Assembly: GCA_041690535.1 (NCBI GenBank)
Contig: JAWLHA010000041.1
Location: 1 to 42,561, forward strand
DNA: 42,561 bases
Direction: 5' to 3'
DNA from: JAWLHA01 sp041690535
Lineage (GTDB): Bacteria > Pseudomonadota > Gammaproteobacteria > Thiohalomonadales > Thiohalomonadaceae
Shown: positions 33,412-41,826 of the stretch, one piece after another
Numbering within the stretch: position 1 is the first letter of the stretch
How the letters are laid out: each line of letters starts with the position of its first letter
Program-made: the position numbers and the translations under genes
The notes under the pieces: model-generated
The model's database searches: none
What the model was told of the DNA's origin: nothing
Seen by the model: only the letters and a program-made list of their open reading frames with translations

Positions 33412-34140
33412 ATGAGCGTCAGCTTGGAGCCCATCGGCATCGTCCACTCCTGCTTCAAGGAGAAGTTCGGGATTCCGCGCCAGCCGGGTCTCGTCCCCGA
33501 CGCCCGGGCGCGCCTCGAGCTGCTCGCCCCTTACAACCGCCCCGAGGCGGTGCAAGGGCTGGAGAGCTTTTCTCATCTGTGGATCGTGTTCGTCTTTCAC
33601 GCCACGCGTCGGGATAAGTGGCGACCGACGGTGCGCCCCCCCCGCTTGGGGGGGAACCTCCGTGTGGGGGTCTTTGCCACGCGCTCGAACTTCCGCCCCA
33701 ACCCAATTGGCCTATCGGTCATGGAGTTGGAGGGAATTGATCTTGCGGAGGGGCGCGTACAGCTGCTTCTGAAGGGGGTCGACCTCCTCGATGGGAGCCC
33801 GGTTCTCGATATCAAACCCTACCTGCCGTATGCCGATGCTCACCCGGACGCATCGGCCGGGTTCGCAAGCGAAATGCCTGCCGCACCGTTTACGGTTTCT
33901 TTCTCTGCCGAAGCGGAGGCGGCCTGCCGTGAACGGGAGTGCAGCTATCCGCATCTGCGGGCCTTCATTGTCCAGATGCTCTCCAACGACCCCCGCCCAG
34001 CCTATTACGGCACGGGAGCGGCCCGAACCAGTTTCGGTGCCCGCGTCCTCGATTTTGACCTGCGGTGGGAGGTGGTCGGGGAGCGGGTGACGGTGATCTC
34101 GCTGGACCCATCGGCGCCAGGAGAAAGGAACGCCGGGTAG
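33412..34140 (+). CDS. trmO: tRNA (N6-threonylcarbamoyladenosine37-N6)-methyltransferase TrmO
   Basis: It methylates t6A at position 37 of threonine tRNA using S-adenosylmethionine, giving m6t6A. The 242-residue product has the TsaA/YaeB domain signatures: KEKFGIPRQPGLV (16-28), YNRPEAVQGLESFSHLW (41-57), RPTVRPPRLGGN (71-82), GVFATRSNFRPNPIG (86-100), and DIKPYLPYAD (about 133-142). The C-terminal part DPRPAYYG to FDLRWEV also matches E. coli TrmO closely. The reading frame is in the same direction as the rhodanese gene, 25 bp after it, but a functional link is not obvious. Confidence 0.94.
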   Translation: MSVSLEPIGIVHSCFKEKFGIPRQPGLVPDARARLELLAPYNRPEAVQGLESFSHLWIVFVFHATRRDKWRPTVRPPRLGGNLRVGVFATRSNFRPNPIGLSVMELEGIDLAEGRVQLLLKGVDLLDGSPVLDIKPYLPYADAHPDASAGFASEMPAAPFTVSFSAEAEAACRERECSYPHLRAFIVQMLSNDPRPAYYGTGAARTSFGARVLDFDLRWEVVGERVTVISLDPSAPGERNAG

Positions 34141-34193
34141 GCGCAACCCCTGCGTCCTCCTCCGCGGGACGGATACCCCGCCCCATAACTTGT

Positions 34194-34400
34194 TTAGCCC
34201 GTCAGGCGAAGCCCCATATACACGAGCGTCCCCCCAATGATCACGTACCCTAGTGCCGGCGTGACCCGTACCGCGGCGGCGAAAAAAGGGGGCAGTCGCC
34301 CGCCGGCCAGTTTGCGGCGCACCGACTTAGGGTAGAAGTGGGCGAGGTAGATTCCCACGCCGAAATTGATCGCAAAGGAGAGGATGTCGCCAGTGGTCAT
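34194..34400 (-). CDS. Small two-helix membrane protein, unknown function
   Basis: I do not recognise this family. The 68-residue product would have two membrane segments, about 5-22 (DILSFAINFGVGIYLAHF) and 46-65 (VTPALGYVIIGGTLVYMG), joined by a basic loop (PKSVRRKLAGGRLPP). The open frame goes further back to 34562, but the ATG at 34400 gives a hydrophobic protein from the start and follows a CAGG element nine bases upstream. It is convergent with trmO and divergent from the acyl-CoA synthetase gene. Being short, it could be a chance frame; the regular helix pattern argues that it is real. Confidence 0.6.
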   Translation of the reverse strand: MTTGDILSFAINFGVGIYLAHFYPKSVRRKLAGGRLPPFFAAAVRVTPALGYVIIGGTLVYMGLRLTG

Positions 34401-34595
34401 AAACAAACCTGCGTTATCGAGGTTGGAATGCACGCGCCAGGGCGGTGCAGGTGCGGGCATTATCTCACGACAGGCGTTCCGCGCTTCCCCGTGACTTGAA
34501 GGTGCAGTCCCCGGTGAACTCCCCTGGTCATTACCTTGATTAAGGCTCACTGTTTGTGGCACTTTCTGCCGAATTCATTGTTGGGGGAGAGTTAG

Positions 34596-36401
34596 ATGGA
34601 TTCTAGCGAGGCCAGGGACCTCATTACGCCCGAGCAGTGCGGTACCCTCTACGGGCTGTTTTGCGAACGGGTGAGGCGTAGCCCACAGGTTTGTGCCTAC
34701 CGGGATTATGACCGCAATACCAAGGAGTGGGTCGACCACTCATGGGCTGATGTTGCTGCACAGGTGGCACGTTGGCAGCAGGCTTTCATGAAGGAGCGGC
34801 TCGCTCCGGGGGATCGCGTCGCGGTCTGCCTGCGGAATTCGGTGGAGTGGATCATTATCGATCAGGCGGCATTGGGGATGCGGCTGGTGGTTGTGCCCCT
34901 CTACATGGACGATCGCCCCGACAATGCAGCGGCCATCCTTGAGGAGACGGGCACACGGCTCCTGGTGGCTCAGGACCCGATCCACTGGCGGCGGCTAGCA
35001 CCCGCGTTGGAGGCCTTCGGCGACCTGGCGGTGGTGGTGCTGGGCGAGCCCGATGCCACGCTACCCGACCCGCGTGTGCGGTGGGCAACGACCTGGTTGC
35101 CGGAGGAAGGGGCGGCGTTGGCGGAGTGCCGCAGCGAATCGGGTGAACTGGCCACGGTGGTGTATACCTCCGGCACGGGGGGCAAGTCCAAGGGCGTCAT
35201 GCTGAGCCACCACAACATTCTCTCCGTGGCCCATGCAGGTCTGCAGGTGGTCTCCATCGGCCCGGGGGATGTGTTTCTCTCCTTTCTCCCGCTCTCCCAC
35301 ATGCTCGAGCGCACGGCGGGCCACTACCTCCCCATGATGGCCGGGGCCACGGTCGCCCATGCCCGTTCGGTGGGGCAGTTGGCAGACGATCTGGCTGCCA
35401 TTCGTCCCACCCACCTGATCGCGGTACCTCGCATTTTCGAGCGCCTTCATGGGCGCATCCGCCAGCAGCTGGAGAAGGCGCCCCCACTCAAACGCCGGCT
35501 GTTTGAGTTGGCTGTAACGATCGGCTGGCAACGGTTTGAGTATGAGCAGGGGCGCGCCCCCTGGTCGCTTCGTTTCCTGGTGTGGCCGCTGCTGCAGCGG
35601 GTGGTGGCGCGTCCGCTGCTGAATCGTCTGGGCGGGCGGTTGCAGTTGGTGGTAAGCGGCGGAGCCGCGCTCGGTGACTCCATTGCACAAATGTTCATCG
35701 GACTGGGGCTGCCCATTCTCCAAGGCTACGGTCTGACCGAGACCAGCCCGCAGGCGAGTGTGAACCGGCCGGATGATAACGACCCCGTCAGTGTGGGGGC
35801 CCCCCTGCCTGGTACCGAAGTGCGGGTTGCCGAAAACGGGGAGCTGCTGATTCGGGGCCCGGGCGTCATGCTGGGGTACTGGCACGATGCCGAGGCCACT
35901 GCCCGGGTGATTCGCGATGGCTGGTTACATACGGGCGACAAGGCCCGGATCGAGGGGGGGCGGATCTACATCACCGGGCGGCTCAAGGACATTCTGGTGC
36001 TTTCCAACGGGGAAAAGGTGCCTCCATCGCAAATGGAGCTGGCCATCGCCTCTGACCCACTGTTCGAGCAGGTCCTCGTGTTTGGGGAGGGGCGCCCCTT
36101 CTTGGGGGCACTGGTGGTACTCAGTCAGGAGCAGTGGCCAGCCCTGGCCCAATCACTTGGGTTGCCCGCCGATGCCGACCACCTTACCAACAGGCAAGTG
36201 GTGCAGGCCGTTCAGCATCGCATTGCCGAGCTCCTCCACAGGTTTCCCGCATATGCCAAGGTGCGGCGCGTGCTCCTCATGCTGGAGCCGTGGAGCATCG
36301 AAAACGGGCTGCTGACCCCCACCATGAAGATCAAGCGAACCCAGGTGCTCGAGCGTTATCGCGCCCAGGTGGATGCGGTTTACGAATTGGAATCCCCGTA
36401 A
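34596..36401 (+). CDS. Long-chain acyl-CoA synthetase (AMP-forming)
   Basis: It activates long-chain fatty acids to acyl-CoA through an acyl-adenylate. The 601-residue product is an ANL-family enzyme with the P-loop YTSGTGGKSKG, the GYGLTETSP motif, HTGDKARIEGGRIYITGRLKD (hinge region), and the C-terminal Lys in TPTMKIKR. The order and length place it with FAA1/FadD15-type synthetases rather than short-chain ones. The P-loop lacks the usual second Thr and the Pro (typical TSGTTGxPKG). ATG at 34596 follows GGGGGAGAG. It is convergent with lplT, the transporter of the aas pair, so this corner is a fatty-acid and lysophospholipid cluster. Chain length and exact role cannot be told. Confidence 0.9.
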   Translation: MDSSEARDLITPEQCGTLYGLFCERVRRSPQVCAYRDYDRNTKEWVDHSWADVAAQVARWQQAFMKERLAPGDRVAVCLRNSVEWIIIDQAALGMRLVVVPLYMDDRPDNAAAILEETGTRLLVAQDPIHWRRLAPALEAFGDLAVVVLGEPDATLPDPRVRWATTWLPEEGAALAECRSESGELATVVYTSGTGGKSKGVMLSHHNILSVAHAGLQVVSIGPGDVFLSFLPLSHMLERTAGHYLPMMAGATVAHARSVGQLADDLAAIRPTHLIAVPRIFERLHGRIRQQLEKAPPLKRRLFELAVTIGWQRFEYEQGRAPWSLRFLVWPLLQRVVARPLLNRLGGRLQLVVSGGAALGDSIAQMFIGLGLPILQGYGLTETSPQASVNRPDDNDPVSVGAPLPGTEVRVAENGELLIRGPGVMLGYWHDAEATARVIRDGWLHTGDKARIEGGRIYITGRLKDILVLSNGEKVPPSQMELAIASDPLFEQVLVFGEGRPFLGALVVLSQEQWPALAQSLGLPADADHLTNRQVVQAVQHRIAELLHRFPAYAKVRRVLLMLEPWSIENGLLTPTMKIKRTQVLERYRAQVDAVYELESP

Positions 36402-36404
36402 CGG

Positions 36405-36436
36405 AGTGCGGTGTCGCCGTCAGGCAGCACCGCACT
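36405..36436. terminator. Hairpin between convergent acyl-CoA synthetase and lplT
   Basis: AGTGCGGTG and CACCGCACT form a 9-bp perfect stem with a 14-nt loop in the 56-bp space between the stop codons. It is symmetrical and could act on both transcripts, though no T-run is present. Confidence 0.4.
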
Positions 36437-36457
36437 GCCGTGAACGTTCCGATGCGC

Positions 36458-37690
36458 TTAGCCCTCTTCCTCTAACGCTGCATGGGGCCGCCGCGGAGCG
36501 GGGACCCCGGCCAAAGGGGGCGTGGCGGAAGCGATCTCGACCACCTCTTGGGGCAGGTGCCAGGACACCACGGCCGTGGCGGTCATAACCAACAGGCCGA
36601 GACCAAAGACCCCCACGACGGGATCGAGCCCTTGGGCCAGCGCGAAGGTGTATACGCCGGTCCCGGCGAGCATGGCGAGATTCTCGAAGAAATTCTGGAT
36701 GGCCACCGCCCCGCCGGCCCCGATGCTCTGGTGACCCAGCTCCTGCAGTGCGGCGTTGATCGGCACGACGAAGATCCCCCCGGCCACGCCAATCGCAAGC
36801 AGCAGGCCCTTGGCCGGGAGGGGGGCGGCGGTGGCGCCAAGCAGGAGGATGAGCGCCCCCATCACGTAGGCGGCCAGACGGGCCCGGCGGAGCCGTTCGA
36901 TGGGGATGAGCCACGGCACGACCACCGAGCCGAAGGCGATCCCGGCGGCGATATAGACCGTCAGGTTTGCGATGTCGGAGGTGGTTGCCGTGAGGAGTAC
37001 CGCCGGGGCCCACGCCACCAGCATCACGCGCAAGACCACGGCCGCAGCCCAGAAGATACTCGCGCCTAGCATTGAAAACCTTGCCCTGGGCGTGGCGAGG
37101 AAGCCACGCATCATGGCGGCGAACTGCACCAGGGCTGGCCCGTCCGTCGGGGCGGCGCTTCGGATCCGGGGAATGAACAGCGCGCCGACCAGCGAGGCGG
37201 CGTAGGCGGCGGCGACAAGGGCAAGGGCCGCTCCGATGCTCTGGTCGGCCACGTGGGCCCCGATCACCGCCCCGAGCACGATGGCGACGATGGTGGAGCC
37301 CTCCACCAGCCCGTTGGCACGCACCAGCCTGTTGTGGGGGACCAGATCGGGAAGGATCCCGTATTTGGCCGGGCCGTAGACTGCGGCACCGATGCCGACC
37401 ACGGCATAGGCGGCCAACGGGTCCACCCCGGCCAGCAGCAGGGCCGCCCCAAGCGCTTTCAGGCCGTTGCCCCAGGCCAGTACCGCGCTCTTGGGGTGGT
37501 GGTCGGCGAAACGCCCCACCCAGGGGGCGAGCACCACGAAAGCCAGCAGAAAGGAACCCTGGAGGGCCGGCTTGTACCACTCGCCAACCTCCGCCTGGCT
37601 GATCATGGCGAAGGCGGTAAACAGGATGGCGTTGTCGGCAAAGGCGGTGAGGAACTGCGCCAGGAGCAGGGTGAGGAGAGGGCGGTTCAT
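36458..37690 (-). CDS. lplT: Lysophospholipid transporter LplT
   Basis: This is an inner-membrane major-facilitator protein that flips lysophospholipids to the cytoplasmic side so that Aas can reacylate them. The 410-residue product has about 12 hydrophobic segments, starting LLTLLLAQFLTAFADNAILFTAFAMI, and shows YGPAKYGILPDLVP and VRANGLVEGSTIVAIVLG, which match the LplT family. Its start overlaps the aas stop (ATGA); aas is upstream in the same transcript. In E. coli the order is lplT-aas; here it is aas-lplT. The C-terminal tail is charged (EEEG). Confidence 0.93.
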   Translation of the reverse strand: MNRPLLTLLLAQFLTAFADNAILFTAFAMISQAEVGEWYKPALQGSFLLAFVVLAPWVGRFADHHPKSAVLAWGNGLKALGAALLLAGVDPLAAYAVVGIGAAVYGPAKYGILPDLVPHNRLVRANGLVEGSTIVAIVLGAVIGAHVADQSIGAALALVAAAYAASLVGALFIPRIRSAAPTDGPALVQFAAMMRGFLATPRARFSMLGASIFWAAAVVLRVMLVAWAPAVLLTATTSDIANLTVYIAAGIAFGSVVVPWLIPIERLRRARLAAYVMGALILLLGATAAPLPAKGLLLAIGVAGGIFVVPINAALQELGHQSIGAGGAVAIQNFFENLAMLAGTGVYTFALAQGLDPVVGVFGLGLLVMTATAVVSWHLPQEVVEIASATPPLAGVPAPRRPHAALEEEG

Positions 37691-39852
37691 GCGGCTTCTC
37701 CTTCGGCGTGTTTTTCCGCTAGCTGACGGGCGGCGCCGTAGTCGATCTTCCCGGTGCCGAGCACAGGCACTTGGCGGGTCACCAGAATTCCGCGGGGGAC
37801 GTTGATCTCCGCAATCCCCCTGGCCTTGGCAATGGCCAGCAGACCCGCGCGATCGGCCCCCACCCGATCGGTGACCAGCACCAGCTGCTCCCCCTTCTGC
37901 ACATCGGGCAGGCTCACCACCGCGTGGGTGGCCTCGGGCCAGGCCGCGGCCGCAAGCTCTTCTGCAGCCGCGAGGGAGACCATTTCGCCGCCGATCTTGG
38001 CAAACCGCTTGGCGCGGCCCTTGATACTGAGGAAGCCGTACTCGTCGAAATCCACGATATCGCCAGTGTCGTACCAGCCGGGGCCCCGGGTGCTCGCCGG
38101 CGGCAGCAGTTCACCCGGGCGTCCGGCCAGCAGATAGCCCAGCATGATGTTGGGGCCGCGCACATGGAGCCGCCCCCCAGTCTCCACCCCGGCTACCGGT
38201 TCCAGGTGCGCCTCGATCCCCGGCAGCAGCCGACCCACACTGCCCGGGGAGTGCTCCATTGGGGTATTGACCGCCAACACCGGACTGGTCTCGGTGGCGC
38301 CGTAGCCCTCGAAGATGCGTACGCCGAACTTCTCTGCCCACACCCGGCGGGTCTCCTCCTGCAGTTTCTCGGCGCCCGCGATCACATACCGCACCGAATA
38401 GAAGTCGTAGGGGTGGGCGAAGCGCGCATATCCTGCAAGGAAGGTGTTGGTCCCGAACAGCACCGTGGCGTTCACGTCATAGGCCATTTCGGGGACGATG
38501 CGATAGTGCAAGGGCGAGGGGTAGAAGAAGATCTTCATTCCCGAGAAGAGCGGCAGGAGGGTGCCCGCCGTGAGCCCGAAGGAGTGGAACAGCGGCAGGG
38601 CGTTGAGGATGACATCCTGTGCGTTGAAGTCCACCTTGGCGACGATCTGGGTACGGTTGGCCAGCAGGTTGGCATGGGAGAGCACCACCCCCTTGGGCGT
38701 CCCCTCCGAACCCGAGGTGAAAAGCACCACGGCCGGGTCGTCCGGATTGCCCGGGTCTCTGCGGCGCAGGGCGGTCAGGTGGCTTTCCAGCCAGCCGAGC
38801 AGTTTGTCGACCACTGAGAGCCCCCGGGCGACATCTTCCAGGTAGAGCACCTCCATGTGCCCCTCGAGCGCCGCGACGAGGGCATCGAGCCGGGCGGCCG
38901 CGACGAACTTCCGCGAGGTCACCACTCGGCGCAGCCCAGCGGTGCGGCAGGCGGAGTCGATGCCGGCCAGCCCCGCGGTGTAGTTGAGCATCGCCGGCAC
39001 GCGCCCAAACGCGTGCAGTCCAAGGAAGGTGGTCAGGGTGGCCACACTGTTCGGCAGCAGCAGGCCGATCCGTTCGCCCGGCCCGCTGCCTTTGGCGAGT
39101 GGTTTGCCGAGGACCATCGCGCCGGTGATCAGGCGGTCGTAGGTGAGGGGGCGCCGCTGGATATCCTCGGCCACGATCTTCCGCCCGCCGTGGACGCGTC
39201 GGGCATCCAGCAGGGCCCCGAACAGGGTCTGCCTGAAGTCGGTGGTCTCGAACATCATGGAGGTCATCAGGTTGGAGAGTAGCTGGCCGGCCTCCCGGCG
39301 CCGGGCACGACCTCGGACCTCGGGGGAGGGATTGATCGTGCGCGGTGGGAGCACCGTCAGGGTGATCTTCGGAAACCACTGCAGGCGCACCCGACCCCGC
39401 AACCGCGAAAAGGGGGTGTACTGCGCCCCCTCGATGCGCACCGGCACCACCGTGGCCTCGGCCTTGTCGGCCACCAGCCCCGTGCCGTCATAAATTTTCA
39501 TGAGCGTGCCGGTCACGGTGATCCGTCCCTCCGGGAAGATCACCGTGGGATGGCCCTCCCGCAGGTAGCGGATCAGCGACTTGATGGCGAGCGGGTTGGT
39601 GGGATCCATGGGGAAAACTCGGGTCAGCGCCAGGAACGGCTGGAACAGGCGACGTTGAGCAACGTGGGTGTTCACCGCGAAGGTAAGCGGTCCGGGGAGA
39701 AAGACCGCGAGCAGAAGGGCGTCCAGAAAGGAGGTGTGGTTGGCGACCACCAGTACCCGGCCTTTCGCAGCCGAGAAGTGCTCCAGCCCCTTCACGTCGA
39801 CCCGGTAGAGGCGGGTGAGCAGCCAGCGAAGCAGTTGCTTGATGAGGTTCAT
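37687..39852 (-). CDS. aas: Bifunctional acyltransferase / acyl-ACP synthetase Aas
   Basis: It joins a fatty acid to acyl-carrier protein with ATP and moves it to lysophosphatidylethanolamine, repairing membrane lipid. The 721-residue product has an N-terminal 1-acylglycerol phosphate acyltransferase domain, with HX4D in NHTSFLD (His39, Asp44) and FPEGR (105-109), and a C-terminal ANL ligase domain with TSGSEGTPKG, GYGATETSPV, and YDTGDIVDFDEYGFLSIKGR. The length matches E. coli Aas (719). It is followed by lplT with a 4-base overlap. It has a repeat-filled 467-bp region upstream. Confidence 0.95.
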   Translation of the reverse strand: MNLIKQLLRWLLTRLYRVDVKGLEHFSAAKGRVLVVANHTSFLDALLLAVFLPGPLTFAVNTHVAQRRLFQPFLALTRVFPMDPTNPLAIKSLIRYLREGHPTVIFPEGRITVTGTLMKIYDGTGLVADKAEATVVPVRIEGAQYTPFSRLRGRVRLQWFPKITLTVLPPRTINPSPEVRGRARRREAGQLLSNLMTSMMFETTDFRQTLFGALLDARRVHGGRKIVAEDIQRRPLTYDRLITGAMVLGKPLAKGSGPGERIGLLLPNSVATLTTFLGLHAFGRVPAMLNYTAGLAGIDSACRTAGLRRVVTSRKFVAAARLDALVAALEGHMEVLYLEDVARGLSVVDKLLGWLESHLTALRRRDPGNPDDPAVVLFTSGSEGTPKGVVLSHANLLANRTQIVAKVDFNAQDVILNALPLFHSFGLTAGTLLPLFSGMKIFFYPSPLHYRIVPEMAYDVNATVLFGTNTFLAGYARFAHPYDFYSVRYVIAGAEKLQEETRRVWAEKFGVRIFEGYGATETSPVLAVNTPMEHSPGSVGRLLPGIEAHLEPVAGVETGGRLHVRGPNIMLGYLLAGRPGELLPPASTRGPGWYDTGDIVDFDEYGFLSIKGRAKRFAKIGGEMVSLAAAEELAAAAWPEATHAVVSLPDVQKGEQLVLVTDRVGADRAGLLAIAKARGIAEINVPRGILVTRQVPVLGTGKIDYGAARQLAEKHAEGEAA

Positions 39853-40319
39853 GATGTGCTCCCTTTGGTTGTGTCCCCGGTGGGGTTACCTTCCTTGAGC
39901 AAGGGGCGGGCCAATCCCGCTGCTTGTGGGCAAGTTACGGAATTAAAACACAAAAAAGCCCATGGTGTACCGCGCTCGCCGATGGATTGCAGAGGAGGTG
40001 AATACCCCTACTGAGCGCATCTCGTACATCGGGTGTACAGGTGAGCTCCGCCGCGCCTGGCCCCAGGGTGCACGCATCGTTGCCCGAGAGCGATGTAAGT
40101 CCTTGAAAGCCGGTTGTCGAGCGTACACGGATGGAAGATGATTGCGCCTGCATCATCTTCACTTCCGACCTCCGCGCCGGAGCTGTTTTCAAGGACTCAC
40201 ATCGCTCACAGCACGGCCGCGACGTGAGTGGGCGCTCGCCGCGCTCATGGCCCTTCACGCCTAGGCGAGGGCATGTTCCCCATGTAAGCTGGGCCTCTTG
40301 CTGGCAGGAGGGGTCGCGC
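39853..40319. other. Gap between aas and the sigma-54 activator gene
   Basis: This 467-bp divergent interval has no gene. Its right part holds the longest copy of the palindromic repeat (40065-40262), with a nested hairpin, then the ribosome-binding site of the activator gene (GGAGGGG, about 40307-40313). Near 39941-39960 there is an A-rich stretch. I could not identify promoters with confidence. Confidence 0.55.
40065..40262. repeat. Palindromic repeat, copy 3 (largest, nested hairpins)
   Basis: It starts AGGGTGCACGCAT and carries the inverted arms GAGCGATGTAAGTCCTTGAAA (40088-40108) and TTTCAAGGACTCACATCGCTC (40187-40207), which differ at one base over 21. Between them is an inner perfect hairpin, GAAGATGAT and ATCATCTTC (about 40134-40161). 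The right arm continues through CAGCACGGCCG to a degenerate end near CCCTTCACGCC. Confidence 0.8.
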
Positions 40320-41825
40320 ATGGCGATTCGCTTGACCGCGGAGGAGCGGTCGTTTTTCACCCGGGTGGCGGACACCATCTACACCAACCCGTTCAGCATT
40401 GGCCGTCCCGAGATCAAGGCGCGGTTCCCGGGGCTGGACGGATGGGAAGCGGAGGGGCGGGAGCATCTGTTCGGGGTGCTCGCCCCGGCGGTGGAGGGGT
40501 TCCTCGCCGCACTGGAGGCGCGGGGATTCCGGCGTCTGCAGCAGCTGACTGAGCCGGAGCAGGGCATCGTGCGCCATGCCCTGCTGTTTCGCACCTACAG
40601 CCGCTACGTCGGGTACCTGGACGCTCACATCGAGGCGCAACTGCAGGCGCCGGATGCCCCCATCCCGGCGCCGTTTGCCAAGGCGGCCTTGGGTGAGCTG
40701 GCCGGGGTGGGATTCTCCCCGGAGGAGGGGGGGCGGTACTTCGGTCTGTTTTTCCAGCTGCGACGCGCCTTCTACTTCATCGATCGGGCGCTGGTGGGGC
40801 CCAGTGCCTGCATGGCCGAGCTGCGCCGCGCCTTGTGGAATGCGGTATTCACCGAGGACGCACGGGTCTATGACACCTATCTGTGGAACCGGATGGAGGA
40901 CTTTTCCACTTTGCTGCTGGGAGAGACCGGCACCGGCAAGGGGGCAGCGGCAGCGGCCGTCGGCCGCTCCGGTTTCATCCCTTTCGAGGCCAAGGCAGGG
41001 CGGTTCGCCGAGACCTTCACCCGAACCTTCACTGCCACCAACCTCTCCCAGTTTCCCGAGACGCTCATCGAGTCGGAGTTGTTCGGCCACCGCAAGGGGG
41101 CCTTTACCGGCGCCATCGATCATCACAAAGGGCTGCTCGAGCGCTCCAGCGCCCACGGTTCGTTGTTCCTGGACGAGATTGGGGAGGTGAGTACGGAGGT
41201 ACAGATCAAGGTGCTCAAGGTCCTTCAGGAGCGGACCTACACCCCGGTGGGCAGCCATGAGGAGCGGCGCTTTGCGGGGCGGGTGATCGCCGCGACCAAC
41301 CGTACGCTGGAGGCACTGAGGGCGCGGGGCTTCAGAGAGGATTTTTACTACCGATTGAGCTCGCAGGTGATCACGGTACCCCCGCTCCGCCAGCGCCTGG
41401 CCGAGTCGTCGGCCGAGCTGCCCCAGCTCGCCGAGCTGCTGGTTACCCGCACAGTGGGCCGGCCCTCGCCGGCGCTCACCAAGCGCGTATTGTCCACCAT
41501 CGGCCGAGACGTCCCGCCCGACTATGCCTGGCCCGGGAACGTGCGCGAGCTGGAGCAGCTGATTCGCCGGGTGCTTCTCACCCAATCCTGCCGGATCGAA
41601 AGGCCCGAGGCGGCGCCGGGCGCCGCCCTGGCTACCGAGTTGGAGGGGGGCGGGCTCACCGCCCAGGAACTGCTTGGGAGGTACTGCGCGCTGCTGCACA
41701 GCCGCCTGGGTACCTACGAAGAGGTGGCCAGGCGCACGGGACTCGATCGCCGTACGGTCAAAAAGTACGTCCAGGCGGGCGCGGCTGGACTCCCGAAGGC
41801 ACAGGGCGGCCGTCCGGCGCGATAG
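40320..41825 (+). CDS. Sigma-54-dependent transcriptional activator with an unrecognised N-terminal region
   Basis: Such proteins hydrolyse ATP to open promoters held by RNA polymerase with sigma-54. The 501-residue product has an N-terminal region of about 190 residues that is not a phosphoreceiver, PAS or GAF domain I recognise; it includes DTIYTNPFSIGRPEIKARFPG and is helical. The AAA domain follows, with Walker A GETGTGKG (201-208), the sigma-54 contact loop GAFTGA (260-265) and Walker B SLFLDEIGE (281-289). The C-terminus ends in a Fis-type helix-turn-helix (YEEVARRTGLDRRTVKKYV, about 466-485). The start at 40320 follows GGAGGGG. Its stop is one base from the ankyrin gene on the other strand. 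Its target genes are unknown. Confidence 0.9.
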   Translation: MAIRLTAEERSFFTRVADTIYTNPFSIGRPEIKARFPGLDGWEAEGREHLFGVLAPAVEGFLAALEARGFRRLQQLTEPEQGIVRHALLFRTYSRYVGYLDAHIEAQLQAPDAPIPAPFAKAALGELAGVGFSPEEGGRYFGLFFQLRRAFYFIDRALVGPSACMAELRRALWNAVFTEDARVYDTYLWNRMEDFSTLLLGETGTGKGAAAAAVGRSGFIPFEAKAGRFAETFTRTFTATNLSQFPETLIESELFGHRKGAFTGAIDHHKGLLERSSAHGSLFLDEIGEVSTEVQIKVLKVLQERTYTPVGSHEERRFAGRVIAATNRTLEALRARGFREDFYYRLSSQVITVPPLRQRLAESSAELPQLAELLVTRTVGRPSPALTKRVLSTIGRDVPPDYAWPGNVRELEQLIRRVLLTQSCRIERPEAAPGAALATELEGGGLTAQELLGRYCALLHSRLGTYEEVARRTGLDRRTVKKYVQAGAAGLPKAQGGRPAR

Positions 41826-41826
41826 C

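Noticed and set aside
34557..34571. TGGCAC...TGCC resembling a sigma-54 promoter before the acyl-CoA synthetase gene
   Set aside because: The GG-to-GC distance is two bases too short for a -24/-12 element, so it cannot fit the fixed spacing of sigma-54.
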